The notes under the pieces were generated by a model. That model had not been told where the DNA came from, did not search any database, and saw nothing but the letters and a program-made list of their open reading frames with translations. A stretch of 43,394 nucleotides of DNA. Origin: Dunaliella salina (Eukaryota > Chlorophyta > Chlorophyceae > Chlamydomonadales > Dunaliellaceae). Numbering within the stretch: position 1 is the first letter of the stretch; the number at the start of each line of letters is the position of its first letter. The position numbers were made by a program, and so were the translations under genes. The DNA is taken from the NCBI GenBank assembly GCA_002284615.2, contig MU069629.1, positions 396,729-440,122 of the forward strand, given 5' to 3'. This document shows, one piece after another, positions 1-11,449 of the stretch.

Positions 1-48
<48 letters not shown>
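1..48. repeat. (CA)n microsatellite
   Basis: The window opens inside an uninterrupted CA dinucleotide run, so its true left end lies outside. Open frames across it are repeat artefacts. Confidence 0.97.
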
Positions 49-50
<2 letters not shown>

Positions 51-174
51 CAAAAATGCACCCACACTTTGGAAAAAAGTGTTATCAGTCTACTAATTAA
101 TGGGCACAACATCATTCCCATCTTTTCTTTGAAATACCCATAATCCTCACTGGTACTCCTCTTGGTAGACAGAG

Positions 175-440
175 AGAAAAGAGGAGAAGAAAGACTATGC
201 AGGCAGAGAAAGCTCTCCCTAGGAGACATTGGCACAAAAGAGCCATGAGTCCTTTACCACAAGTCCAAGGAGGAGATAATTTAATGGGGCCCTGGAGGAT
301 CACTGGGAGCACCTGGATCCAGCATTTGGCTGTGTTTCCTTGTTTTCAATGGCGCGCTTAGTTGTAAGGAGTTTGTGGGCATACTGAAAAGAATGGGCAT
401 GGAAGTGCAAGTCCAGTGGCTCATTCTTGATTGAACTAAA
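175..440 (-). mobile_element. Dispersed retroposon 3'-end copy (family A)
   Basis: Read on the minus strand, this segment matches 11420-11155 over about 200 bp. Shared blocks include TGCCCATTC, CCACAAACT and GTGGTAAAGGACTCATGGCTC. It ends in a pyrimidine-rich stretch (about 215-165) like other family members. No coding potential. It is probably a 5'-truncated LINE tail or a SINE-like copy; assignment is by visual alignment only. Confidence 0.5.
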
Positions 441-554
441 GATGACAGATTTGAGCTTTCTACACAGCTTTCAACATGCAAGAGTTCAGACACCCAGGGC
501 TTCCTGGACTGAAAGCTGCTGCTTCCTTGCATCCGATATCGCAGGTACTTGCCA

Positions 555-1319
555 ATGGGCACCATCCCCAGCAGGTCCTCCTCCCGCCCTCGTCAGAACA
601 TAGGCCATGCCATGCCCTCTGAACAGAAGCTTGCTGAGCCGGACCCTGCGTCAAAGCCCCCTCCTGCTCCAAGTTCCTCACAGGGCCACGGCCGCCCACG
701 GCCTCAGCGCCCTTCCCAGCGAAGCCCGTCGCCTGCAGCTTCCAGGCGGGCTGAGGGCCCGCTACCTTCTCATGTGCGTGCTTGTCTTCTCATGTGCATG
801 CGTGCCTCCTCATATGCGTGCTTGCCTCCACACGGGTGTGCGTGCCTTCTCATACGCGTGTGTGCCTTTCGTGTGCATGCTTGCCTTCTCATGTGCGCGC
901 CTGTGCCTGCTTCTGTCGTTGGCAATATTGGTCTGATTCATGAACAATGCCTTCTTGTGTGTTTAGGCTGCGCTCCTTCTAAAAGCGCTTGTATGCATGC
1001 GCCTGCCACCTCATCACGGGCATGGTTTGGTTAAATTTGCTGTCCATTGCTTTCCATTTGAATGAGTGCGCACCTGTGTTGTATGCGTGGGCCTACTACC
1101 TCAACACAAGCATGACTGTGTTGGGTTTGCTGCCCATTGCTTTTTCATTTCAATGCACGCCGGTGCCTGCTTTTGCCCCTGGCAAGATTGGTCTCATCCA
1201 TGGACAAGTACTTGTTGCGTAAGGCTGTGCTGCTTGCAAAAGCACTCGAATGCATGGGCCTGCTACCTCATCATGGGCGTGACTGTGTTGGGCTTGCTGT
1301 CCATCGTTCCATCGTTTTT

Positions 1320-1375
<56 letters not shown>

Positions 1376-1971
1376 TCTGTGTGTGCCTAATTCATGAGGC
1401 ACAGGTCCTTCCTCTAGCTTTTCATGCATTAATAGCCAGAGGGTCACCATGTATGCCACATGCCACTGTTTTGCACAGGGAAAAATTCTTGGAAGGTCAG
1501 GGAGCTGGTCCTGGGCTTGTCTCTTTTCTCCAATCCTTTTCATGTGCGTGTCCCTGGTCAGATCTGCTTTGGAAATAAGGAAGGTACACAAGGCAGGGGG
1601 GCAGGAGAAAGGGTGCAATCACACAGAGTGCCTGCCTCTGCGCATCGGAGAACATATCTTCCCTGCTTCCCTCAAAAATACAACGCAAACAAAAATGCAG
1701 AGTGTGCAACAAAAATGCAAAGTGTGTCGCACTTCCTATTTCACTCCCTCAGATCAGGCCCGCATGGGAAAACGGGAAAGAGGAGGAGGCTGGCATACCC
1801 AGACAGGTCATGGCACAGGGCAGGCCCAGTGGACGGAAGGTGTGGGCTGCAGCCCCAGGGCAGCATGCAGGCGAGGCTGCAGGTGGAGCGGCAGTGGGCG
1901 GCCACAAGCGGCCCTGGAGCTGCCCTTCTGGGCACCAACAGGAGAGGCAGCAGCAGGGGCAGCATGGTCTC

Positions 1972-2014
<43 letters not shown>

Positions 2015-3022
2015 TGCAGGGAGGGAGTGTCCAAGGACCTAACATTCCTGATGCAGCCAAACCCCGGGTACGCAATGGGTGGAGAGGAAGAGGGGTCCCG
2101 CAGGAGCACCGGGTTTGTAAGAGTGACGTGAATATGGTGGTGCTCCACAGGTGTGCCATTTCAAGTGAAAGAGCTGCCCTCTCTAAAATGCTGTGGTTTC
2201 CTCGCCAGGCACAGCAGCAGTGTCCCAGGCATTGCACTGTACCTGGCCATTTTTTCCGCAAACGCCTGACGCATCTGTTGCCTAATTTGCTATGGTGGGA
2301 CCCAGCACTCCTTTTTGCAGGGGAAATGGGATTTGAATCTATCCCATCATTTGAGGGACTCGGACGCTGCTGCCCAAGCCTTTTGAGAGCAGCAGCCTTC
2401 TGCTCAAAATGCGGATAGCAAAACTCTACAGAGTTGGCTTGAACCACTATGCTGCCGCAAGGTGCTCCTCATGCGCACACGGAGGACAAGAACCCCTCCT
2501 GATCATAATCCTTAAAGCAAGTGCTCATGTAACACGTGTGCACCTTGCTGAGCTGATCCCTGCTGCTGCACGCAGCGCTGGAGTCTCAAGCTCAGAAGAC
2601 ACAAGCTTGCTCGTCGCAAACGTTGCCTACATGCACAGCCATGCTCGGCGCAAGCGTTGCCTACATGCACATCCATGTTTTATTCTGTCTGCGTGCGCAG
2701 CCACTCTTCATCATGTTCCGTTCTGTAGAACCTGCTTGTTCACGGTCCTTGAACTCATGTGCGCCTTGGCGCAGACCCATGCGGCGCGGCCCCTGTCTCC
2801 AATGCACGACCGACTGACGAACGTGGCCCCCAGAAGCCACGAGGCTAGCCCAGACCAGCACCAGCATCGTAGCTCTGGGCTTCACAGGTCCGACAGTGTG
2901 AGGTGATGGAAGTCTGCTGGCAGATAATGTACGGGTTTTAGCGCATGTCGTAAAGGTCGAGATCCTGGACAGTTGCCTCCCTGTCCTCTTGTTGCCACTT
3001 CTGCTGCTGCTGCTCCTGCTGC

Positions 3023-3060
<38 letters not shown>

Positions 3061-6000
3061 CATTAGGATTGCTATTATCATGAATGTAAAGGCTACTACA
3101 CCCGAATTCTGCCTACTGGAAATTCCTCGTTCTGTTACATTGAGCACATAATTCTGCTGCACAGGCGTAGACAAAAGAGTGCACAGATCCAAATTGCTCT
3201 TTCACAAACATCTGTTTTTAAACATACTGACCCCTCTCTACCCATGTATGTTTGGTGCTAGACCTCACAACAGCCGCTCCAGCAGTGCAAGGTCACAGAA
3301 GACACTGGCAGTACCTGTGAAAGCCGATGATGAAACGTCCCCTTGGAACCAAGACCTCGCTCTCTGCATTGCAGGTGCGCTAGGCGTGGTTCCATTGCAT
3401 GCTATACAGCCTTAACTAACTTAGCAAGCTAGGTACCAGAGCTGCATGCCTGTCTTGCGAGTGGATTGGTTTTTTTTGTGTGATCCTTCCAAGACTCCAT
3501 TGAGGAGCCAGAGTGAACAACTGTTTATTAGTACTGCTCCAGGAAAAAAATGACTTTCAGTTACAGCCACATAATGCCTGAAAGCTTCAGTTTGCTGAAC
3601 AGTTACCAAAAAACTGTTTGGTTCCCAAAGGATATCCAGGATTGATCTCCTTCGCCACTACCCTATCCAACACTGCCTTGTATCCATGCTGAACGGAGTT
3701 GATTGACTGGCGATGTTTCCACTCTGTATCAACAAAGAATGAATACTGTACCGGCACGTGATCATTACTCAATTCATATTTTTTTTAAGGGGTTGCGTAA
3801 AGGTGCGGAAAGGTGCATAAAAGGTGCTGGAATGTGCCTAGAGGTGCATAAAGGTGCGCAAACAAAAACCTTTGAGCAGGGTGCGTACTGACGCGTAATG
3901 GAGACATTCAATTGCTGAAAAAAGGGGGCGCGAACTGGTTACGTGCCGGTATGATAGCTGTCAGGAGTGCCAGTCCTGAAACTGCTGACTGTTTTCCAGT
4001 GTACACAATAGCCGGCAAAAGCAGACCTCCTTCAAAGAAACATTGCTACACACAAAAAAGGTATCCCAGTCCTTGTTGTGGACATCATGTGACCAACGCA
4101 CGAGGCCATGGTTAACAATCGAATTGGCATTGAGTGAACCATCTCATTGGCATTGAGCACAGCGTGTTTCTATGTTTCTACCGTTGCTCAGGCGCGGCTT
4201 ATGTACCAAAGATAGGAGGACAGCCAGCAGGCAGCAGCAATCCGGTCTATGAGCATCAACCAAGCGGCCTTCAACAGGGCTGGGGCAGGACTCCAGCCCA
4301 TGCCCCACTGGCAGCACGCAATGCCACACATGAATCTGAGGCACAACCTCCAAACCCTTCCTGCTACCCTTCGACCAGGTGGGTGTGGGAGAGTGCCTTA
4401 GTTCCCAACGCCACACAGGTTTAGGTCACCCTTGCCCGCCTCGTCACCACCTGCAGCACCTTGCCTGGAGGGCCCACACATGTTCCATGGAGCAAGCACT
4501 TCCATCATACTCACTGGGTTTGATTTCAAGACAATAACCGTGAATAGCATGGTACTGTGTTTCACTCATGGGTGATAGCGTGAGCATTGCTGCTAGCAAA
4601 CACTCATGCCGCAGTCTGGAGGCCCTTTGCACTGCAGCACCTGCTGCATCCCGAAAGCCTTTGACTGCAACACTTGCTGCACCCTCTGAAAGCCCATTAC
4701 TGTAACACTTACTGCATCCTGAACATGCTTCATCCTGAAGGCTTTTTGCACTGCAAGACTTGCTGCATCCTGAAAGCCCTTTGCACTGCAACACTTGCTG
4801 CATCCGTACATGCTTACATGCTTCATCCTGGAGGCCCTTAACTGCATGACTTACTGCATCCTGAACATGCTTCATCCTGAAGGCCCTTTGCACTGCAACA
4901 CTTGCTGCATCCTGAAAGCCCTTTGCACTGCAACACTTGCTGCATCCTTACATGCTTACATGCTTCATCCTGAAGGCCCTTTACTGTAATACTTACTGCA
5001 TCCTTAATATGCTGCATGCATTCTGAAGGCCCTTTGCACTGCAACACATGCTGCATCCTGAAAGCCCTGTGCACTGCAACACCTGCTGCATCCTCACATG
5101 CTTACATGCTTCATCCTGTAGGCCCTTAACTGCGAGACGTGCTGTATCCTTAATATGCTGCATGCATCCTGAAGGCCCTTGACTGCGGCACTTGCTGCAC
5201 CCTGAAGGCCCTGCAAATGCGCTTCATCCCAAAAATGCAGCAGGCTCACTTTCCCATCTTATCCTGCCCAGCCATCCTTGTGCAAAATTTAATAGCACAG
5301 GTAATGCTTTTTCACAAAAATGTTAAAGCAGGCGCATTATGTACTGCGTCGCTTTCCAAGCAGCAGAGCAGGGCACATAGAGCACCTCCAAATGGCTGGC
5401 ACCTCCTTGCAAGTCTCGAGCAACCCTGCCTACACACTCTCTTCTCTACACACACTCTCTTACACACTCTCTGGTGTTACACCAGGTCTTCACTTCGACA
5501 TAAATGTTAAAGCAGGTGCATCTCGCACTGCTTTTCTTTCTGGGCTGCAGGCCAGGGCACACAGAGCACCTCCAAATGGCCGGCACCTCCATGCAAGTCT
5601 CAAGCAACCCTGCCTATGCACCCTCTAGGTATGTTTCACATGCAGCATGGAGCCTGAATGACCTCTGTACTGGAATGTGAGCGCTGTCACACATCATCAA
5701 CAAAACAACAAAGTTGTTTTGTCCGTCATTAATTTGTTTTCAAAATTGCCTTTTTTTTAACAAATGATCGTCAAGGTCATCTAAAATCTTTTTCTTTTAT
5801 CGACTTTCCATCTTTGTTAACTAGTTTTAATTCGCATGAGGGTTCAACAACATGCTGGTACCAGGTGATGTGCAGCACGAATACCAGTTGATGTGCTGCA
5901 TGGACACCATTTTGTTACCTGCAAAGGCGCCAGGCAACATCCTGCTAGTGTGTGGTGTACTTTGAGTGTATCTTCTTGGTAGCTATGAGTGTGCAAGACG

Positions 6001-9000
6001 ATGTGCTTTGAGCACTACACAAGGCAGCTGTTTGAACTGGCAGTCGTTTTGAAGAATAACCCACACCGATTTGTGAAACAAAGAAACGTCCGTGCCTGCC
6101 TTTTCCCCATGTTCCCCTTAGGGGCAGCCCTGAACCAGGCAGAGAAAAGAGGAGACGCGCGGCCTACGTGCAGACCCCTCCACCCCCAATACAGATGCAA
6201 CCCACCCTGTCTTCGTCCTCAACTTCTTCCTTTGCCTCATCCGGTGACGATCAGGTATGTGTGGCAGCCTAGGCTTCCTGACTTCCTTTGCAATACGTAG
6301 TTTTGGATGTGCGCCTTTTATTTGCCTCTCTTTGTTATGCTGTTTTACTTTTCACACACAGGGAAGCAGTGGTTGGGGCTAAGAATAATTGTTATGTGTG
6401 CCACCTCATGCTTTTGCAGACCCTCGACCCATCAGCGCTGGCTGAGATCATCGGACCAGATACAATCCGTGGTCCTTCAGTAGCCAATGGCAGAGTTGGG
6501 CATTCAGCGCAGAGTGTCACGTTGGGGGATGGCATAGGGGTTGTTGTTGAAAACCAGCAGCAGGGTGCGAGGTACCAGAGGGGTGCTTCCAGAGCGGCTA
6601 GTCCTGAAAGCCGCATGGTTGCCCAGAAGCTGGAAGCCATTCTTCGTGGCCTTGAGCTGAAGGGGTTTGGGAGGGGGAAGCCCGAAACAGTGGACAGGCA
6701 CTCGAGCAAGCGGGCTGAACTGCAACAGCTCCATGCACAGGTAAGCTGTGTGCTCGGTGTGTGTTACAGGAGTGAAACAGTCAACTCTTTGGCAAGCGTT
6801 TGAAACAATTACAGGCCCATGCATGTCCTCCTGGAAGGCTTGAGAGCGGGTGGTTGCACTTTCACTCCACAGGAATGCAGCGTTTCCAGGGATGAAAGAT
6901 GAGGAGCCGAAGATGTGCAATGAAGGATGAGGGATGAGGGATAAGAAGCAGAGGATGCAAAATAAAGAATTCGCTGAGGTGGGAGAAAGCAGAGGGTGCA
7001 CAAACAAGAAAGGCTGCCGCAGTGGTGAAGCTGCCCCCCTAACCCTCCCCTCCTAGCTCAAATTGGCTCTGATACAAAAGAGGAAAAAGGAAACTATGTG
7101 GCAGTGAGAAAACTCTCCGCATCAAGTAAGGAAAGGAAAGTGATGTTAGCCTAAGGAAAATCCTCCCTAGCTTCTTTTGACGCCGAGAAAAACATGGTTT
7201 GATCTCCATTTGTTACTGCCGAGGCTCTTTGCAGGCCATCAGCAAGAGAAGAAGTAGAGCAAGGTCGACAAAAGGAAGTCAGCCAGGGTTGGGGTCTTTT
7301 ATGTTGCATGGTGTCTATTTTCATAAATGATCATGGATGGCATGCAGCATGTCACATAAATGAAATAATACCGAGCCTGCTTTGTTTTCACCAGTTTAGG
7401 TCTGCTTTCAGTGGGCCTTGCTGCAAGAGAGATAGATGAATGAATACAATGAGTAGCAGGTTGGGTTAACTATTGTTGGGCCTTCTCCCAAAAATTTCCG
7501 GGGCTGTTGGAGCTCCCAGGGCGCAGTTTTTTGATCCAGGGGTGTCCTTTGTGTACCTTTATACCCCAACCCTCACCCTGAGTTTTGGGAAAAGCCCTCC
7601 TATGTGCGCATGGTGCTAAGGGATAGATGTTGCACTGAATGCAAAGGTGTGGGAAGGAGGTCAAGTTGATTCCATTATGAGACCTAAGTATGCAGGAGAA
7701 CTACTGGCATCACACGAGTGTGTCCTGCACCATAAGGTGGCTGGGAGAAGGGTCTTTGTTCTTTTGTCCCAGGCCAGATCTAGATCTCAAATCCTTCTCC
7801 ATTGCGGCCATCTGAGCTCCATGACCTGGAGAACTGAGTTTGTGAAGTAGATCGGTAAAGGAATGGGGTCAATTGGAGGTCAGTCTGCATTTGTTGAAGC
7901 TGACAGAACTCGATGTTTCCAAAAAGTTCCACTTGATCTTAATTTAGCCATGTCTCAGACACGCCTGGATGATCCCAGACCAAATGTGTCACCTGACCTT
8001 GTCCTTTCGCTATGACAAACTTTTCATCCGGGATCATCCGGGCGCTTTTGAGGAAAGGTTTACAAGGTTTACAAGGTTTACAAGGAAATATAACCTTTTC
8101 AGCCAGATAGAGTGGCTGCCCAGTGTGTTGAAATAAATCCACAAGTTCGGAGGTGAGACAACAAGCCTCAGTATCTTAGTTTTGAAAGAATCGAATTACC
8201 TTCTGAGAACAAGCATTAGAAAAATTGGAAGGGCCTGTAAAATCTAACACTTCTCTGTGTGCGGGAAAGGCAGCAAAAAGATGTGCATACTTTCTTTTAA
8301 GACAACAGAGGAAGTTGCAAGAGCAGAGGAAGATAACATGTTTTCATCCTGCTATTGTTCTGAAGTACATAAAATAACATTGAGGTGCATGTTCATGCCA
8401 ATGAGAAGTTTCAACTCGAAGGTTGGGCATGCAATCGGAAGCAAGCAAAATTTCTCTGCATTTGCCTACCAAGGTCCAGATATAAATACCTAGGAGTGTG
8501 GAAAGGTTTGGCCAAAGCACAATTATGCTTGAAGAGAAGTGCTACTCAGTTGTTGTACTTGGCTAACTTGTCCAAATGAACATGATGTTCAGCCTGATCC
8601 TCAGTTGGCCGCGCGCACCTATGCCTCTTCCATAAATCAACCACAAAATCCCAATAGGTTGGCCTGAGTAAACACAATGTGTGAAGCAGTTGTGCCTTTC
8701 CAATCTTCCTTTTAAAGAAAGGCAGATATGAACTCTGATGCCCAGCACTTCCGAGAAATATTACTTGTGTCAATATCTGCTCTGAGCTCTTCGCGTAAAG
8801 TTATGCTGTTGTAGGCAAGGGAGGCATTATAAAATCTAACAGCGGCTCGAAACCAATAGAACTGCAGTGGTTCAAACCCGCATTCACGCAACACAGACCA
8901 ACTTGGTGCAGTCCTTTTAACTCCAAGGATACACCCGCAAGTAGCCTAACGCGGCGGCATCCAGTTTTTGAGGTAAAACCTGTGGAAGTGCCACACAGTG

Positions 9001-9341
9001 TTGATTTTTCATCCCTCTAAATGAGTATTTAAAACGTGCATGGCTATGGTCACCAGATCCTTGTCAGCCCTTTAGTTAGGCCTGGGGTGTTGCCTAGATT
9101 TGCTCGACGCCTCAGATCTGGCTGTTTGCTCGAAGACCCATGCCTCAATCTCCCAACCATGTGTTTCCAACTTATGCAGGTGGAGGCTCAGCTGGAGCGC
9201 TTGCGAAACCCACCCCTGGAGGCAAATGCCCAACATTCAACGCCTCCGGTACTTGCAGCAGGGGACCCTGACTTGTTGGAAGTAGAGCAATGCATAGCCA
9301 AAAAGCTGAATGAGCTAGAAGCACAGCTCGCGCAAGGGTAG
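555..9341 (+). CDS. Spliced gene for an unknown Q/S/P-rich protein with a coiled-coil C terminus (7 exons)
   Basis: Proposed exons: 555-773, 1753-2150, 3262-3374, 4192-4378, 6122-6254, 6420-6740, 9180-9341. All have GT/AG borders, and every junction phase agrees (0, 2, 1, 2, 0, 0), giving 1533 nt: 510 residues plus a TAG stop. The ATG at 555 follows an in-frame stop at 510 and sits in a good context (GCCAATGGG); 545 could instead be an acceptor, making this an internal exon. Exon 1 is Ser/Arg/Pro-rich (RSSSRPRQ). Exon 2 carries a 13-residue Gln run. Exon 5 has PPPP and a Ser tract. Exons 6-7 are charged and heptad-like (KRAELQQLHAQ, VEAQLERLR, KKLNELEAQL), suggesting a coiled coil. I recognise no catalytic domain, signal peptide or membrane segment. 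The least certain part is exon 2: the Ser-run frame with a donor at 2068 is also phase-compatible with exon 3. The 2.4-kb last intron contains a LINE remnant. Function unknown. Confidence 0.55.
772..898. repeat. Minisatellite, ~20-22 bp unit
   Basis: Five to six imperfect copies of a unit like GTGCGTGCTTGCCTTCTCAT start exactly at the proposed exon 1 donor of the unknown gene, so each copy carries a donor-like GTGCGT. Confidence 0.75.
899..1320. repeat. Complex tandem duplication (~260 bp, with ~92-bp sub-repeats)
   Basis: The block starting at 899 (GTGCCTGCTTCTGTC, GGCAATATTGGTCT) recurs at 1159 (GTGCCTGCTTTTGCC, GGCAAGATTGGTCT). A shorter module with ACCTCA and TTGCTGTCCATTG appears three times, near 1000, 1095 and 1265. 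It lies in intron 1 of the unknown gene. Confidence 0.7.
1324..1373. repeat. (TG)n microsatellite
   Basis: About 25 TG units in intron 1 of the unknown gene. Confidence 0.97.
1975..2013. repeat. (CAG)13 tract in exon 2
   Basis: A CAG run inside GC-rich putative exon 2. It reads as Gln in the preferred frame, Ser or Ala in the others. The Ala frame meets a stop at 2040; the Gln frame stays open from 1702 to 2418. Confidence 0.9.
3001..3059. repeat. (CTG)n tract
   Basis: Interrupted CTG repeat in intron 2 of the unknown gene. It creates a spurious poly-Ala/Gln frame on the minus strand. Confidence 0.9.
3907..3945 (+). repeat. Short dispersed repeat, partner at 30250-30295
   Basis: ATTGCTGAAAAAAGGGGG followed by CGCGAACTGGTTACG recurs as its reverse complement near 30250-30295 with about four differences. 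Just upstream (3790-3862) is an irregular AAAGGTGC-rich tract. No coding content. Confidence 0.5.
4606..5215. repeat. Minisatellite, ~35-bp unit
   Basis: About 17 variable copies of a unit holding CATCCTGAAGGCCC, TTTGCACTGCAACACTTGCTG or ACATGCTTACATGCTT. It lies in the intron between exons 4 and 5 of the unknown gene. Cys-rich minus-strand frames across it are repeat artefacts. Confidence 0.85.
5320..5628. repeat. Tandem duplication with 184-bp spacing
   Basis: ATGTTAAAGCAGG, AGAGCACCTCCAAATGG and CAAGTCTCGAGCAACCCTGCC at 5320-5440 recur, with substitutions, at 5504-5625. Intronic. Confidence 0.8.
7030..7125 (-). mobile_element. Weak family A retroposon end
   Basis: On the minus strand, GGAGAGTTTTCTCACTGCC followed by TTTCCTTTTTCCTC resembles the corresponding part of the 175-300 copy. 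Only this short stretch aligns. The rest of the intron from 7126 to 8057 shows nothing I recognise. Confidence 0.3.
8058..8935 (-). mobile_element. LINE C-terminal remnant (post-RT region to 3' tail)
   Basis: Minus-strand fragments read as the region downstream of a LINE reverse transcriptase: LGVKRTAPSWSVLRECGFEP, LQFYWFRAAVRFYN and LREELRADID, then after a frameshift LLRPTYWDFVVDLWKRH. Near the end, LTSELVDLFQHTGQPLYLAE aligns with the C terminus of the copy at 33390-33880 (ISELMDIMLAGEDQSQ, NLAEGP). It ends in three exact GTTTACAAG units (8058-8084 on +), matching the short-tandem 3' tail typical of many LINEs. No intact ORF. It lies antisense in the last intron of the unknown gene. Confidence 0.7.
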
Positions 9342-9669
9342 TCCACCTCCTCCTGTCGAACGTTCTTTTGGACAATACGCGCCATGCGTAGCAGGAATTT
9401 ATACATGGTTCAGGGGTTCAGGCTATGTACCGGCTCAGAAGCGAATCGGGGATGGGTCATACTTGGCTTTGAGAGTTGCTGTATGTGTATATACTTGGCT
9501 TGTTTTTGACTCCAGCAATGCTCCTATGTACTAATTGCTGCATAAACGTGATTGTGAAGTTGCCAGCCTCGTATCGCATGCGTTTTCATGGCGAGTCTTA
9601 CCATAGAATTTACAACGACCATACTTTCATTATCCCGGAACACATGTATGACTTATCTCAGGCAAATGA
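9342..9669. other. 3' flank of the unknown gene, nothing recognised
   Basis: I found no TGTAA signal, ORF of note or repeat between the stop codon and the hAT-like element. Confidence 0.5.
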
Positions 9670-10068
9670 CGCATTTGTAGGGTACGGCATTTGCATTGCG
9701 TAATACGTAATAGTACGTAATCATTAATGTATGATATGTTACGTAATATCACGTGGCTTTCATGTGGTATCACTTTTTCTTTGCAAATGTGAAAATCACA
9801 CCCCGAAGTTCAAGCTGATGTGCTCGGAGCTCTGAGTGCAAAACTCGGATTCATAATCACAGCGATTCCAAGTTTGCGAGGCTGGTTCCAATGAATGGCA
9901 GGTTGCAGTTGAGGAAGGTAGTGATGGGAGGGTTTGACAGCCAATCCTGGAACTCTACCTTACTCTTGAAGAGGCCAAACGGGACTTAGAGAGCTAGGCA
10001 AACGATGCAGTGAAGGCAAGATTTAATGATTTCATGCTCCAGAGCTGCTCGTTTTCAAGCCCTTTGGC

Positions 10069-10428
10069 ATGCTGCATTGCAAGGGATGCAAGGACTCCCT
10101 CAGTGCAAGTCACCCTTAGCAAAGCATCAAGCAGCATGATGTCTCATGCGAGAATGTGGGGCAGCTTCTGCGCTTTTTAATCAGCACTGAGGCGCCATTC
10201 ACACCTTGCTCGACCCGGCGGCATAGACGGGGTATCAACCCCCGCTGTTATCCTGCCAAGCTAACCCATGTTGACCAGCACCTAGCACATACAACGGCTC
10301 ATTCGAACCTTATAAGCCTAGGCGCACCTATAACCTCCAAACGCTTCCCTCTCGACATTCGTGACCCTCAACAGCTCATTCAAGCATATATGCGCGAGAA
10401 ACAGGGAGGGGCAGATGCATCGCAGTAG
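10069..10428 (+). pseudogene. Broken BED-type zinc-finger ORF of the hAT-like element
   Basis: The frame reads LHCKGCKDSLSASHP, a stop, QSIKQHDVSCENVGQ, then about 90 open residues ending MREKQGGADASQ. The Cys-x2-Cys and His-x3-Cys spacing resembles the BED finger at the N terminus of hAT transposases. The in-frame TAG lies between the two metal-ligand pairs. Further on, frames near 10560-10820 (YFKKITGQHCGK, KNHLHTHRQITKMAGK) look like more decayed coding DNA, possibly with an intron ending at 10701. The transposase identity is inferred from the finger and the element's ends. Confidence 0.45.
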
Positions 10429-10479
10429 GAATGGATGTTCTGAGCCCATCCTTCTCTAAGGGCAACGAGTTAAATAATA

Positions 10480-10481
<2 letters not shown>

Positions 10482-10512
<31 letters not shown>

Positions 10513-10513
10513 G
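10482..10513. repeat. (CAG)n tract
   Basis: CAG/CAA repeat inside the hAT-like element, downstream of the zinc-finger ORF. Confidence 0.9.
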
Positions 10514-11154
10514 AGGTCGCAGTCCAAATGCCAGTTTCAGTAGCAATGACAGCTGTGGTTAAAGTACCAGCAGATGCAGCAAAACAGTTGGATTTTCTGC
10601 TTCAGCTTACTTTAAGAAGATAACTGGACAACACTGTGGGAAAATTGGACAATTTTACTCTTTGCAAGAATGAAAGGTGTGTTTTAGCTCAATTCTTTAG
10701 ATAGAGGATGCCGTGGACAAGTTTTTTTGTGCTGACTTGACCAAACAATTCCTGGCATTGAAAAACCACCTGCACACGCACCGTCAGATCACAAAAATGG
10801 CTGGAAAGTGTAAAACGCAATAAGTAACATTGCGTAATACATTACATAATGTAAGGGGTTACAAGGGTTACATAATGTAAATTCCTGCAAAGTAATATCA
10901 CATGTCGTGCCCTATGCATTTGTGCATTCAAACTGTAGGTATGCCTCGAGGAAGACAGATGAATTATTGCGGGCAAAGGACGTGGATTTCGGCGGCACGG
11001 CTGCCTTAATGAAGAAAAAGGAGAAGAAGTCTGCACTGGGCTGTTACAGCCACCCCAGTTGATGTATCGGGCGCACCACCAAGGAGGAGATTTGCGGTTC
11101 AAATCCTTGTGGCCAGGGGTAAAAAACCTGGAGCCCTTTGGTGGGGGTCGATGG

Positions 11155-11420
11155 GGGGCCCTTCCTTAATTAAGGTCCTACATCAATTGAGGAAAAGGAG
11201 ACACATGGGCTCATAAAGAGCCGTGAGTCCCCTCCACCACAAGATATGAGTCAAGACCAGCTAATGTGGGTCTGGAGGGTTAAAGGAAACACCTGGCTCT
11301 AGAACCTGGCTGTGGGAAGTGCTCTTGTTTTTTATAGCATTATGTGGAAACAAGTTTGTGGACATATTGAACAGAATGGGCATGTTGAGCAAGCTTTGTG
11401 ACACGTCCGTGATCCAGTCC
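11155..11420 (-). mobile_element. Dispersed retroposon 3'-end copy (family A)
   Basis: Best partner of the 175-440 copy. On the minus strand it contains CTTGTGGTGGAGGGGACTCA, CGGCTCTTTATGAGCCC, GTGTCTCCTTTTCCTC and AATTGATGTAGG; the last blocks also match 30300-30375 on +. Confidence 0.55.
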
Positions 11421-11449
11421 TAGACATTTGAATTACTTCATGGTATGCT

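Larger units (their letters stand above)
9678..10914. mobile_element. hAT-like DNA transposon remnant with TIRs and near-perfect 8-bp TSD
   Basis: The left end is TAGGGTACGGCATTTG and the right end, reverse complemented, is TAGGGCACGACATGTG (13/16 identical). The flanks are CGCATTTG (9670-9677) and TGCATTTG (10915-10922), an 8-bp target duplication with one mismatch, as expected for hAT. Subterminal AT-rich TACGTAAT/TACATAATG repeats occur at both ends, and CATTGCGTAATAC is repeated at 9694 and 10828. The interior holds a broken zinc-finger ORF and a CAG run, but no RNase-H-like transposase core, so this copy is non-autonomous. Confidence 0.65.

Noticed and set aside
2938..3192. Minus-strand ORF with poly-Ala/Gln
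   Set aside because: Produced by a CTG repeat inside an intron of a supported plus-strand gene.
4606..5215. CRISPR-like appearance of regularly spaced repeats
   Set aside because: There are no unique spacers; it is a degenerate eukaryotic minisatellite.
8385..8579. Plus-strand frame with YKYLGVWKG, resembling a LINE RT thumb
   Set aside because: Too short, and antisense to a better-supported minus-strand LINE fragment; only the YLGV match is suggestive.
11093..11106. GCGGTTCAAATCC, a tRNA-like B box (another at about 8873)
   Set aside because: No matching A box or cloverleaf arms could be folded around either; it may be chance or a SINE relic.
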